Assembly: GCA_903885605.1 (NCBI GenBank)
Contig: CAISJD010000012.1
Span: 1 to 43,660 of the forward strand
DNA: 43,660 bases
Reading direction: 5' to 3'
Origin: an uncultured Chthonomonas sp.
GTDB taxonomy: Bacteria; Armatimonadota; Chthonomonadetes; Chthonomonadales; CAJBBX01
Part shown: positions 15,401 through 23,691 of the stretch, piece after piece
Numbering within the stretch: position 1 is the stretch's first letter
Layout: each line of letters starts with the position of its first letter
The notes under the pieces: generated by a model
Seen by the model: the letters and a program-made list of their open reading frames with translations, nothing else
Told to the model about the DNA's origin: nothing
The model's database searches: none
Position numbers and translations under genes: made by a program

Positions 15401-16996
15401 ATGATGACGCACTTCGATGGGCGGACCTCGGCGAACCGGGTCGCGACGGCCGCGGCGTTGGCGCTGGCATGCTGCGCACTGGGCTTCGGACTGGCAGGCT
15501 GCAAGCAGGGCGCTCCAGAGGCCAAGGCCCAGCGGCCCGTAACTGCGGCGCCCGTGGAGATGGAGCCCTCCACGACAGGAACCGTGGTGAAGTGGACCCA
15601 GGTGACCGGCTCGCTGGTCTCGCAGGTGGATGTCCCGCTCTCCGCCCGGACAGCCGGCCGGCTGGCGGCGGTCTTGGTCCGCGAAGGCGACATCGTCGCG
15701 CCCGGCCAGGTGGTGGCCCAGCTCGACGTGAGCGACCAGGAGTCGCAGGTGCGCTCCGCCGAGGCGGCTGTGGCGGCGGCCACCGCCCGCGTGAGCCAGG
15801 CCGAGGCCGCGCATCGGCAGACGGTCTCCAGCACGGGCAGCGCCGTCAAGGCCGCCGAGGCCGCCTACGGGCAGCAGACCACAAACACCAAGGTCGGCGT
15901 GGAGTCGGCGCAGTCGGCGCTGGAGTCTTCCCGGGCCATCCTGTCGCAGGTCCGCGAGGGCGCCCGCAAGCAGGACATCCGCCGCACCGAGACCCAGGTC
16001 AGCATTGCCCGGGCCAACCTGAAGAAGGCCCAGGCCGACCTGCGCCGCTTCCGGACGCTGGCCGACGACGGCGCCCTCTCCGAGGCGGCGCTGGAGCAGT
16101 ACCAGACCGCCGAGCAGGTGGCGCGCGAGCAACTGGCCGGCGCCGAGGAGGCCCTCTCGCTGGTGAAGGAGGGCGCCCGCTCGCAGGAGCTGGTTCAGGC
16201 TGAGCAGGCCGTGCGGCAGGCCGAGGAGAGGCTGCGGCAGGCCCGCGCCGGATCGGCCATGGACGAGGTCCGAAAGGCCGACGTCGAGACCGCCCGCGCC
16301 GCGCTGGCGCAGTGCGATGTGCGCCGCGCCGATGTGCTGGCCGCCCGCGCAGCCCTGCAGCAGGCCATGAGCGGACTGCAGATCGCCCGCAAAGCCGCCG
16401 CCGACGCCGATATCCGATGCCCCATCGCCGGGCAGGTTTCGTCGCGCACGGCCAACACGGGCCAGGTGATGGCGGTCGGCGCAGCCATCGTCCGAGTGGT
16501 GTCGCTCAGCACGGTCTTCTTCGAGCCCACCGTCACGGAGCGCGAACTGCGCCGCGTCCGCGTGGGGCAGCCGGTTCAGGTGAGCGTCAACGCCTTCCCC
16601 GGCCGCACCTTCACGGGAACGGTGACGAAGATTTACCCGTCGGCGTCCGAGGGTAGCCGGGCCTTCTCGATCCGTGTCTCGATCGCCAACCCGCAGGGCC
16701 TGCTCCGGCCCCGGATGTTCGCCCAGGGGCGCATCGAGTCTGAGCGCCACGACGCCGTCGTGCTGGCGCCCGATGCGGGGATCGTCCGGAGCGCGCAGTC
16801 CGAGGGCCGCGGGCACCTGTTCGTCGTCAAGAACGGCGTGGCCGAGAGGAAGGATGTCCAGATCGGCCTTCGGGCCGACGACGGGCGGCGTGTGCAGGTT
16901 ACCGGCGTCGAGGCCGGGGCGCAGGTCGTGGTCTCCGGGATGCTCGGGCTGACGGACGGCGCCAGGGTCACGGCGGCGGAGAGCGTGTCCAACTGA
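15401..16996 (+). CDS. RND efflux periplasmic adaptor lipoprotein (HlyD/AcrA family)
   Basis: A 531-residue membrane-fusion protein linking the inner-membrane pump to an outer-membrane channel. The lipobox LAGC places the lipidated cysteine at residue 34. The biotinyl-lipoyl-like halves are seen at RTAGRLAAVLVREGDIVAPG and at DIRCPIAGQVSSRTANTGQ. Between them lies a very long alpha-helical hairpin, about residues 105-330, with repeated AEQAxRxAEE/ARAAL-type heptads, longer than the usual AcrA hairpin. A beta-barrel (FFEPTVTERELRRVRVGQ) and membrane-proximal domain follow. GGGAGA before the paired ATGs at 15401/15404 sets the start. The gene is 58 bases after tetR and 68 bases before the pump. 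No outer-membrane factor gene is nearby. Confidence 0.92.
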   Translation: MMTHFDGRTSANRVATAAALALACCALGFGLAGCKQGAPEAKAQRPVTAAPVEMEPSTTGTVVKWTQVTGSLVSQVDVPLSARTAGRLAAVLVREGDIVAPGQVVAQLDVSDQESQVRSAEAAVAAATARVSQAEAAHRQTVSSTGSAVKAAEAAYGQQTTNTKVGVESAQSALESSRAILSQVREGARKQDIRRTETQVSIARANLKKAQADLRRFRTLADDGALSEAALEQYQTAEQVAREQLAGAEEALSLVKEGARSQELVQAEQAVRQAEERLRQARAGSAMDEVRKADVETARAALAQCDVRRADVLAARAALQQAMSGLQIARKAAADADIRCPIAGQVSSRTANTGQVMAVGAAIVRVVSLSTVFFEPTVTERELRRVRVGQPVQVSVNAFPGRTFTGTVTKIYPSASEGSRAFSIRVSIANPQGLLRPRMFAQGRIESERHDAVVLAPDAGIVRSAQSEGRGHLFVVKNGVAERKDVQIGLRADDGRRVQVTGVEAGAQVVVSGMLGLTDGARVTAAESVSN

Positions 16997-17064
16997 CGGG
17001 CTCAGGAGCCTCGGGTTCCGGCCAGGGCGCGGGCGGCTCGTTCGCGTAGTGTGGGGGCAATCGC

Positions 17065-20000
17065 ATGCAGGCGTTAGCAAAGCTATCGGTTAACAGGCCC
17101 GTCGTGGCGACGGTACTGGTGCTGGTCTTCGCGGTGGTGGGGCTCTACTCGTTGGGCCGGCTGGGCGTGGACCGCTTCCCGGCTGTCGACTTCCCGATGG
17201 TGACGGTTGTGACTACCCTTCGCGGCGCCACGCCGGAGGAGATGGAGACCCAGGTCACAGAGCAGATCGAGAAGCAGGTCAACACGATCTCGGGGATCGA
17301 CACGCTCTCGTCGACCTCGTCCGAGGGCGTCTCCACGGTCCTGATCTCCTTCGTGCTGGAGAAGAACGGCGACGTGGCGGCTCAGGAGGTGCGCGCCAAG
17401 GTCGATCTTGCGGTGGCATTCCTGCCGAAGGACGCGGACAAGCCGATCGTACAGAAGTTCGACGCCTCGTCTTCTGCCGTCATCCAGCTGGCCGTCTCCT
17501 CCTCTGACCGTTCGATCCGGGACCTGACGGAGTATGTCGACAAGACGATGCGCCCGCAGATCGAGAACGTGCCGGGCGTGGGCGAGGCTGAGATCATTGG
17601 CGGACAGGCCCGCCAGATCAACATTGAGCTGGACCCCATGGCCCTGCGCGCCTACAAGCTCACGGCGCTGGAGGTGGGCGCGGCCCTGGGTTCGGGCAAC
17701 ATCCAGGTGCCCGGCGGCTCGCTGGACCAGGGCGACAAGCGGATCTCGGTGCGGACCAAGGGGCGGGTCGCCTCGGTCGAGGAGTTGCGCGACCTGGTGA
17801 TCCGCGTTCGTGACGGCCACGCCATCCGGGTGGGTGATGTGGCCGCCGTGACCGACGCCGAGGAGGAGGCCGAAAGCGTGGCCAAGGTGGACGGCAAGCC
17901 GGCCATCCTTGTCTCGATCCGCAAGCAGAGCGGCGCGAACGCCGTGGCCACGGTGGCCGGCGTCAAAGAGCGGCTGGCCAACCTGGAGAAGAGCCTGCCC
18001 GCCGGCCTGAACCTGCGAATTGTATCGGACCAGTCCGACTACATCCTTGCGGCCCTGCACGCCGTGCAAGAGCACCTGGTCCTGGGCGCCATCCTGGCCT
18101 CCATCATCGTACTCGTCTTCCTCTGGAACTGGCGGTCGGCCGTCATCGCAGCCATCTCCATCCCCACCTCGCTCGTCTCCACGTTCGCCCTCATGTCGGT
18201 GATGGGCTTCACGCTCAACGTGGTGACGCTGCTGGCGTTGACACTGGCGGTGGGCATCGTGATCGACGACGCGGTCATCGTCATCGAGAACATCTACCGC
18301 TACCTCGAAGAGGGCACGATGTCGCCCCGGGAGGCGGCCATCAAGGCCACCGAGGAGATCGGCCTGGCGGTGTTGGCCACCACCTTCTCGCTCATCGCAG
18401 TGTTCGTCCCAATCTCCTTCATGACGGGCATCGTGGGCCGCTTCCTCAACTCGTTCGGTCTGACGATGGCCTTCGCCATCCTGGTCTCGCTGCTCGTGGC
18501 CTTCACGCTGGCGCCCATGCTCTCGGCGCGCTGGCTCCGGCGGCCCAAGGAGACCCTCAACGCCGTGCTGCACGGCGAGGGCTTTCGCGGTGGCGCCCAG
18601 GCCGACGATGCGCCGGTGCGCCCCGCCAAGCTGGGCGGGTACGGCCGGTTCGAAGCCTGGTACCAGCGCGTGGTCGGCTGGTCGCTGCACCACCGCTGGG
18701 TGGTGGCGCTGGCCTGCGCCGGAACCTTCTTCATGATCGGTCCCCTGGGCAAGGCGAGCCGGGTCAACTTCCTGCCGGATGACGACGAGGGCAAGTTCGC
18801 CGTCTCGGTCCGCGCTCCCGAAGGGACCTCCATGGCCAAGACGACGGCCATCCTGGACCGCATCGCCGACCAGGTGAAGGCTCTGCCCGAGGTGGACTAC
18901 ACCGTGGTCACCGTGGGCTCCGACCGCCAGCGGTCGCAGAACTTCGGCGCCGTGACAGTCCAGATGCACCCCGTCGAGAAACGCAAGTCGTCGGTAACGC
19001 AGCAGCAACTCATCGACCGGACCCGGAGCGAGATCGTCAGCAAGTACCCCCGCGACTTGCGCATCGTGGTGGCCGCCCCCGACGCCATGGGTGGAGGCAC
19101 TGCCACCGCGGTGCAGTACGTGCTGACCGGACCGGACCTGGATGTGCTCACCGATATCGGCTCCAGGATGGTGAAGGAGCTGAACGAGAGCGGCCTTGCC
19201 CTGGACGCCGATACCAGTTCCATCACGGGCAAGCCCGAGATCGGCGTCGCCGTGGACCGCGACGCGGCGGCCGACGTGGGCGTGGCGGTCTCCGATGTGG
19301 CCACCACCCTGCGGACCCTGGTGGCCGGCGCCAAGGTGTCAGACTTCGCCGAGGGCGGCTACCAGTACGACATCAACTTGCGCGCCATGCCCCAGTACCG
19401 CGACCGCGAGGAGAACCTGGCGCTCTTCCTGGTGCCCAGTTCAGCCGCGGGCGTGGGAGCCATCCCGCTCAGCCAGGTGGTCACGGGGCGTGCGGCCAGC
19501 GGCCCGGCATCCATCAACCGGTACGCCCGCAACCGCCAGGTCACGGTCTCCTGCAACGTTCCGCCGGGCGGCTCCGAGCAGGCTACACAGGCCAAGATAA
19601 ACGAGATCTTCAGTCGCCTCAAGCCGAGCGCGCTCTACCAGGGGCAGGCCGCGGGCCGCTCCCGCGAGCTCGGACGCACCATGGGCGCCTTCGGCACGGC
19701 CCTGCTGCTGGCCATCGTCTTCATGTACCTCATCCTGGCGGCGCAGTTCGAGTCGTGGGTGACGCCGGTGGTCATCCTTACCGTCCTGCCGTTGACCATG
19801 CCCTTCGCTCTGCTCTCGGTGCTGCTGCTGCGAGGATCGATGAACATCTTCTCCATGCTGGGCATGCTCGTGCTATTCGGCGTGGTGAAGAAGAACGCCA
19901 TCCTGCAGGTGGACCGCGCCAACGGCCTGCGCAGCGAGGGAATGGAGCGCGACGAGGCGGTGGTGGAGGCCTGCCGCAACCGGTTGCGGCCCATCCTGAT

Positions 20001-20232
20001 GACGAGCATCGCCTTCGTGGCCGGCATGATCCCTCTGGCCTTCTCCAGCGGCACCGGCGCCGGCACCAACCGCGCCATGAGCACCGTCATCATCGGTGGG
20101 CAGATCCTCTCGCTGGCGCTGACGCTGATTGCGGTGCCGGTCTTCTATACGCTGGCCGACGACCTGACGGAGGCCGCCCGACGCCTGAAGTCACGCATCC
20201 TCGGCCGGACCGGAGTGGCCGCCGCCGACTAG
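17065..20232 (+). CDS. RND-family multidrug efflux permease (AcrB/MdtB-like)
   Basis: A 1055-residue inner-membrane proton/drug antiporter of normal RND length. The first span begins at RPVVATVLVLVFAVVGLYSLG, the porter domain contains GVGEAEIIGGQARQINIEL, and the transmembrane proton relay shows the double aspartate Asp401-Asp402 in VIDDAVIVIENIYR, with Lys942/Lys943 in VVKKNAIL as the partner in TM10. Two large periplasmic loops separate TM1-2 and TM7-8 as expected. It follows the adaptor gene and ends at a hairpin, completing a tetR-adaptor-pump operon. The family exports hydrophobic drugs or metals; lack of the heavy-metal motif set favours organic substrates. The partner TolC-like protein must be encoded elsewhere. 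Confidence 0.95.
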   Translation: MQALAKLSVNRPVVATVLVLVFAVVGLYSLGRLGVDRFPAVDFPMVTVVTTLRGATPEEMETQVTEQIEKQVNTISGIDTLSSTSSEGVSTVLISFVLEKNGDVAAQEVRAKVDLAVAFLPKDADKPIVQKFDASSSAVIQLAVSSSDRSIRDLTEYVDKTMRPQIENVPGVGEAEIIGGQARQINIELDPMALRAYKLTALEVGAALGSGNIQVPGGSLDQGDKRISVRTKGRVASVEELRDLVIRVRDGHAIRVGDVAAVTDAEEEAESVAKVDGKPAILVSIRKQSGANAVATVAGVKERLANLEKSLPAGLNLRIVSDQSDYILAALHAVQEHLVLGAILASIIVLVFLWNWRSAVIAAISIPTSLVSTFALMSVMGFTLNVVTLLALTLAVGIVIDDAVIVIENIYRYLEEGTMSPREAAIKATEEIGLAVLATTFSLIAVFVPISFMTGIVGRFLNSFGLTMAFAILVSLLVAFTLAPMLSARWLRRPKETLNAVLHGEGFRGGAQADDAPVRPAKLGGYGRFEAWYQRVVGWSLHHRWVVALACAGTFFMIGPLGKASRVNFLPDDDEGKFAVSVRAPEGTSMAKTTAILDRIADQVKALPEVDYTVVTVGSDRQRSQNFGAVTVQMHPVEKRKSSVTQQQLIDRTRSEIVSKYPRDLRIVVAAPDAMGGGTATAVQYVLTGPDLDVLTDIGSRMVKELNESGLALDADTSSITGKPEIGVAVDRDAAADVGVAVSDVATTLRTLVAGAKVSDFAEGGYQYDINLRAMPQYRDREENLALFLVPSSAAGVGAIPLSQVVTGRAASGPASINRYARNRQVTVSCNVPPGGSEQATQAKINEIFSRLKPSALYQGQAAGRSRELGRTMGAFGTALLLAIVFMYLILAAQFESWVTPVVILTVLPLTMPFALLSVLLLRGSMNIFSMLGMLVLFGVVKKNAILQVDRANGLRSEGMERDEAVVEACRNRLRPILMTSIAFVAGMIPLAFSSGTGAGTNRAMSTVIIGGQILSLALTLIAVPVFYTLADDLTEAARRLKSRILGRTGVAAAD

Positions 20233-20237
20233 CCGAC

Positions 20238-20261
20238 GCCCGGCGTGCCCAAACGCCGGGC
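20238..20261 (+). terminator. Hairpin terminator after the RND operon
   Basis: A perfect 9-bp stem (GCCCGGCGT and ACGCCGGGC) closes a 6-base loop 6 bases after the pump's stop codon. A pyrimidine-rich CTCTCTT follows 5 bases later rather than a clean T-run, so termination may be partial or the hairpin may protect the mRNA end. Confidence 0.6.
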
Positions 20262-20294
20262 GCGGCCCTCTCTTAACGACGCACGGAGGCACTG

Positions 20295-21326
20295 ATGCTT
20301 CGTCTGGCGCTGATCGGGTGCGGGGGTATCTCGCACATGCACCGCGAGCGCTTCTCGGCGCTGGCCGACCGGATGCGCGTCACCGTGACCGCCGACATCG
20401 ATGCCGACCGGGCGCGCCGGGCCGCCGAGGAGGTGGGCGCCGACCTCTGGGTCACCGACTATGAGGAGGCGATCCCGCACTGCGACGCCGCCCTCATCGC
20501 CCTGCCGCACCACCTGCACCACCCCGCGGGCATGGCCTATCTGGAGGGCGGCAAGCACGTCCTGATGGAGAAGCCGTTGGCCAACAGCGACGTGCAGTGC
20601 CTGGAGCTGATCGGCGCCTCGCGGCGGGCCCGGCGCACGCTCATGGTGGCCTACTGCATGCGCTACCACCCGCTGGTGCCGGCGCTGAAGGAGGCCATGG
20701 AGGGAGGGAGGTACGGCGAGACCTTCCGCGTCTCCATCTGGACCGAGCAGCTCACCGAGGTCGCGCCGGACCACTGGGCTGCCGACCCGGAGAAGCTGGG
20801 AGGCGGGCAGCTCTTCAGCCACGGCTGCCACTACGTCGACCTGCTGCTCTACTACCTTGGGCGGCCGGTGATCGGCTCCCACCTGGGCACCAACCTCGGC
20901 ACGCCCTGGATGGCCCGCGAGGGGACCAGCGACCTGATCCTCAAGTTCGAGAGCGGCGCTGTCGGCTACCACGGGGCCACCTGGGGCGCTCGTGGGTCGC
21001 GACTGGGATACTCCATTCACGTCCATACCGACCAGGGAATGCTCGAAGCCGACATCTCCCATGGGCGGCTCTCGTTCCTCCGGGCCGGCGAGGAGACGGT
21101 GCTGCTCGACTGCGGCCCGCTGAGCAAGTATGGTGACCGCGAGATGGCGCACTTCATGGACTGCATCGAGACCGGTGTGACGCCCATCACCGACGGCCCG
21201 GACAGCGTGCAAGGGCTACGGGTGATCTGGCGCGTCTACGAGGCCGAACGGCAGGGCAAAGTGGCCGACCTGCACGGGCTGGGCCTCAATCAAGCCGGGC
21301 GACGGCCCGCCGTCCGCGAACCGTGA
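20295..21326 (+). CDS. Gfo/Idh/MocA-family oxidoreductase
   Basis: A 343-residue NAD(P)-dependent dehydrogenase-type protein. The Rossmann fold opens at residue 2 with LALIGCGGIS (glycine motif 8-11) and TADIDADRARRAA, and the family's EKPLA motif is at 92-96. The C-terminal substrate half has GGQLFSHGCHYVDLLLYY, with His176/His179 near the expected catalytic site. Members oxidise or epimerise sugars, inositols or related compounds in the cytoplasm. An AGG-containing leader (cacggaggcactg) precedes the ATG. It stands alone between the RND terminator and a convergent Ig-like gene. The specific substrate is unknown; processing of a released monosaccharide fits the context. Confidence 0.92.
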   Translation: MLRLALIGCGGISHMHRERFSALADRMRVTVTADIDADRARRAAEEVGADLWVTDYEEAIPHCDAALIALPHHLHHPAGMAYLEGGKHVLMEKPLANSDVQCLELIGASRRARRTLMVAYCMRYHPLVPALKEAMEGGRYGETFRVSIWTEQLTEVAPDHWAADPEKLGGGQLFSHGCHYVDLLLYYLGRPVIGSHLGTNLGTPWMAREGTSDLILKFESGAVGYHGATWGARGSRLGYSIHVHTDQGMLEADISHGRLSFLRAGEETVLLDCGPLSKYGDREMAHFMDCIETGVTPITDGPDSVQGLRVIWRVYEAERQGKVADLHGLGLNQAGRRPAVREP

Positions 21327-21368
21327 GGCGTCCGCCCGGCCCGCGCCGCACTGCCATTGCAGCCCTCC

Positions 21369-23600
21369 TCAGGGCACGATGCCCACGGTCGTCTGGCCTG
21401 AGCCGGCCGCCAGCGACGCTCCGCCGGCGTAGGATGCCCGAGCGGTGTGCGAGCCCACAGTGAGGCCGCCGGTGGCCGCATAGGTCAACGTCGCGACGCC
21501 CGATGCATCGGTGACGGCGCTGCCCAGGCCGGAGCCGTCCAGGCTGAAGGTGATATTGAGGCCCGGCTGCCACGCGTAGTCAGGCAGGCTCCGGACGAAG
21601 GCCTTCAGCGCCATGGGCTGGCCCCTCTTCGTGGTCCGTCCGTAGAGCCAGACGTAGGTCGGCGCGACGGAGAGGGCGGCGGTCGCGCTGCCTGCGGAAG
21701 CCCGGAACCCCGCGTCGCCCGGCCACTCCACGCGGATCGGGTAGCTGCCCGCTGCCCAGCCGCCCGGCGCGGTCCAGACCACCTGGGCGCGCGGCGCGCC
21801 GAGGCTCGGGTCCAGCGTGGCCCCGGTCCCCACGATGGTGCCGTTCACCTTGAACGTGAGGGTCTTGCCGCCGATGCCGGTGCTGTCCATCTTGTAGAGG
21901 TAGCCCTTCAGGTAGATCGCCGTGCGGAGGGCGCCGCTCCGGTCGGGCACGTAGAGCTTCGTGTCCACGGTCTGTGCGGTCAGCACGGCCGAGCCGGAGG
22001 CCGCGTCGTACCACTCGTCCCCGGCGAACGCGGCGCCGATCGTCCGCGAGGCCGCGCCGGCCGGGATGGTGTAGTTCCACACTGCCGCGCCTGACGCATC
22101 CGTAGCGGACGAGCCGACCGCCGAGCCGTCGATGCGGAACGCGACGCCCTTTCCCGGCAGGTACGCCCGGTCGGACAGCCGCCAGAGGAACGCCTTCAGC
22201 GCCACGGAGGTGGTGATGATGCCGGTCCGCGCCGGTACGCCGATGCCCACGCCGGCCTTTGCGAGCGGCTCGTGGGAGATCCAGGCCACCCGGACGCGGT
22301 CGCCGGAAGCGCCCTCAACCACCGGGTCGAACCGCAGGCAGCTCACGAAGCCCGTGTAGGCGGCGCAAGCGGCCATGTCCAGCTCATACGTGTGGTACTG
22401 GCCGTCATTGGTGACACTGAACCGCACGCTCTGCGCCTCGCTGAAGGGCTTCGAGCCGTTCTCCAGTTCGAAGAAGAGCTGCCCGGTCAGCCTGCCCGGA
22501 GGCGGGTTGCTCAGGTTGGCCGCCATGCGGATGTAGAGCTTCGGCACGTCGGCGGCCCTGAACCCGCAGAAAGGCCCGATCAGCATGGGGTCCAGCCGGC
22601 CCACGTCGAGGTCCAGGCAGCCGTCGATGGGCCAGCCCGTGTCCGTCGCGTTGTTGTAGGTCCAGTGTGCGCGGTCGCTGCGGAAGGCGTAGCTGGGGCG
22701 CGGGTCGAACCGGTTGGCGTAGACGTAGGACCGGATGTTCGGCAGCGTATCCAGGATCAGGTCGTAGCTGAACTCGTAGGCGATGTTCCAGTCCAGTATC
22801 TCGGCGTGGTTCGGCGCCATGTAGCTCGTGGGGCCGTCCTTGGGGCCCGCCAGGACCGTGCTCGCGTCGACCTGTGGGAAGAAGCCGCCGCTGGTCTGGC
22901 CGCATCCCGGCGCGTAGACGCCCAGCCCCCAGCCGGCGTCATTCACCTGGGCGGCCCAGCCCTCGGTGCTGCGCCATGAGGACCACATGAAGACGTTGGC
23001 CATCTCGGTTGCAGCCTCCCCGCCGAAGGGGTTCGTGCCCTTGTAGGTCCAGAGGTGGTGCAGCGGGCCGTTCGTGTAGACGGCGGGCAGCTCCTGGAAG
23101 TAGGCGCCGTAGGACGTGTGGTCGGTGCGGGCATTGTTCAGGCGGTTGCGGACATGCACCACCTTGCCCTCCAGCGTGACCCAGTTCTCAAACGTGCAGT
23201 CGCCGGGCGTGCCCGCCGGGTTGCTTCCTCCCCACTGCATGGGAACGATCTTGCTGTACATCGTGGTCCCGTCGGACGTGAAGGCGAGCACCTGCGAGTG
23301 GTTGCCCCACTGGTCGCCCACGGAGATCGGGTTCCAGGGCCACGCCTGGCCTGCCCAGTTCCCGAAGTCGTTGGGACCCGAGTAGTAGGACTGCTGGATT
23401 TCGCGCCCGGCGTCGGCGCTGTTGACGACGTTGTCCGTCGTGCCGGAGCGCGAGAGGTAGGTGATAGCCGCTCCCAGCGCCAGGTCGATGCCGACCCGCA
23501 CCTGCCCGTTGTCCAGGTAGCGCATCGTGCCCTGCGCCGTCGCGGGGCGGGCAAGCGCCACCGCCAGAACCGCCAGAACCACGCCCACAACCCGCAGCAT
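21369..23600 (-). CDS. Secreted protein with a large N-terminal beta domain and three Ig-like repeats
   Basis: A 743-residue exported protein. The start is ATG 23600, with GGGAGGGG just upstream, followed by a signal peptide LRVVGVVLAVLAVALARPATAQ; the frame opens earlier at 23657. Residues about 25-440 form a domain I cannot name: it begins MRYLDNGQVRVGIDLALG, is rich in Trp and Gly, and ends in a beta-sandwich-like stretch that could bind sugar. Three Ig-like units follow, each with the pattern ALKxFLxxL, GKxLTFxxDGxxxGS, TDASGxA and AxFAGDxxY. The same unit recurs in the next gene. Probably a surface-attached or matrix protein; no catalytic motif is evident. Confidence 0.8.
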   Translation of the reverse strand: MLRVVGVVLAVLAVALARPATAQGTMRYLDNGQVRVGIDLALGAAITYLSRSGTTDNVVNSADAGREIQQSYYSGPNDFGNWAGQAWPWNPISVGDQWGNHSQVLAFTSDGTTMYSKIVPMQWGGSNPAGTPGDCTFENWVTLEGKVVHVRNRLNNARTDHTSYGAYFQELPAVYTNGPLHHLWTYKGTNPFGGEAATEMANVFMWSSWRSTEGWAAQVNDAGWGLGVYAPGCGQTSGGFFPQVDASTVLAGPKDGPTSYMAPNHAEILDWNIAYEFSYDLILDTLPNIRSYVYANRFDPRPSYAFRSDRAHWTYNNATDTGWPIDGCLDLDVGRLDPMLIGPFCGFRAADVPKLYIRMAANLSNPPPGRLTGQLFFELENGSKPFSEAQSVRFSVTNDGQYHTYELDMAACAAYTGFVSCLRFDPVVEGASGDRVRVAWISHEPLAKAGVGIGVPARTGIITTSVALKAFLWRLSDRAYLPGKGVAFRIDGSAVGSSATDASGAAVWNYTIPAGAASRTIGAAFAGDEWYDAASGSAVLTAQTVDTKLYVPDRSGALRTAIYLKGYLYKMDSTGIGGKTLTFKVNGTIVGTGATLDPSLGAPRAQVVWTAPGGWAAGSYPIRVEWPGDAGFRASAGSATAALSVAPTYVWLYGRTTKRGQPMALKAFVRSLPDYAWQPGLNITFSLDGSGLGSAVTDASGVATLTYAATGGLTVGSHTARASYAGGASLAAGSGQTTVGIVP

Positions 23601-23691
23601 AGCACCCCTCCCGGCCACCGCCAGTAACGTTCCAGCCACACAGTGACGGTACCACACATGCGGGGCGGGAAGGAGCGGGGTCGGTGACGCC

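Noticed and set aside
20295-21326. Gfo/Idh/MocA gene as part of the RND operon
   Set aside because: A strong hairpin at 20238-20261 separates them and the function is unrelated.
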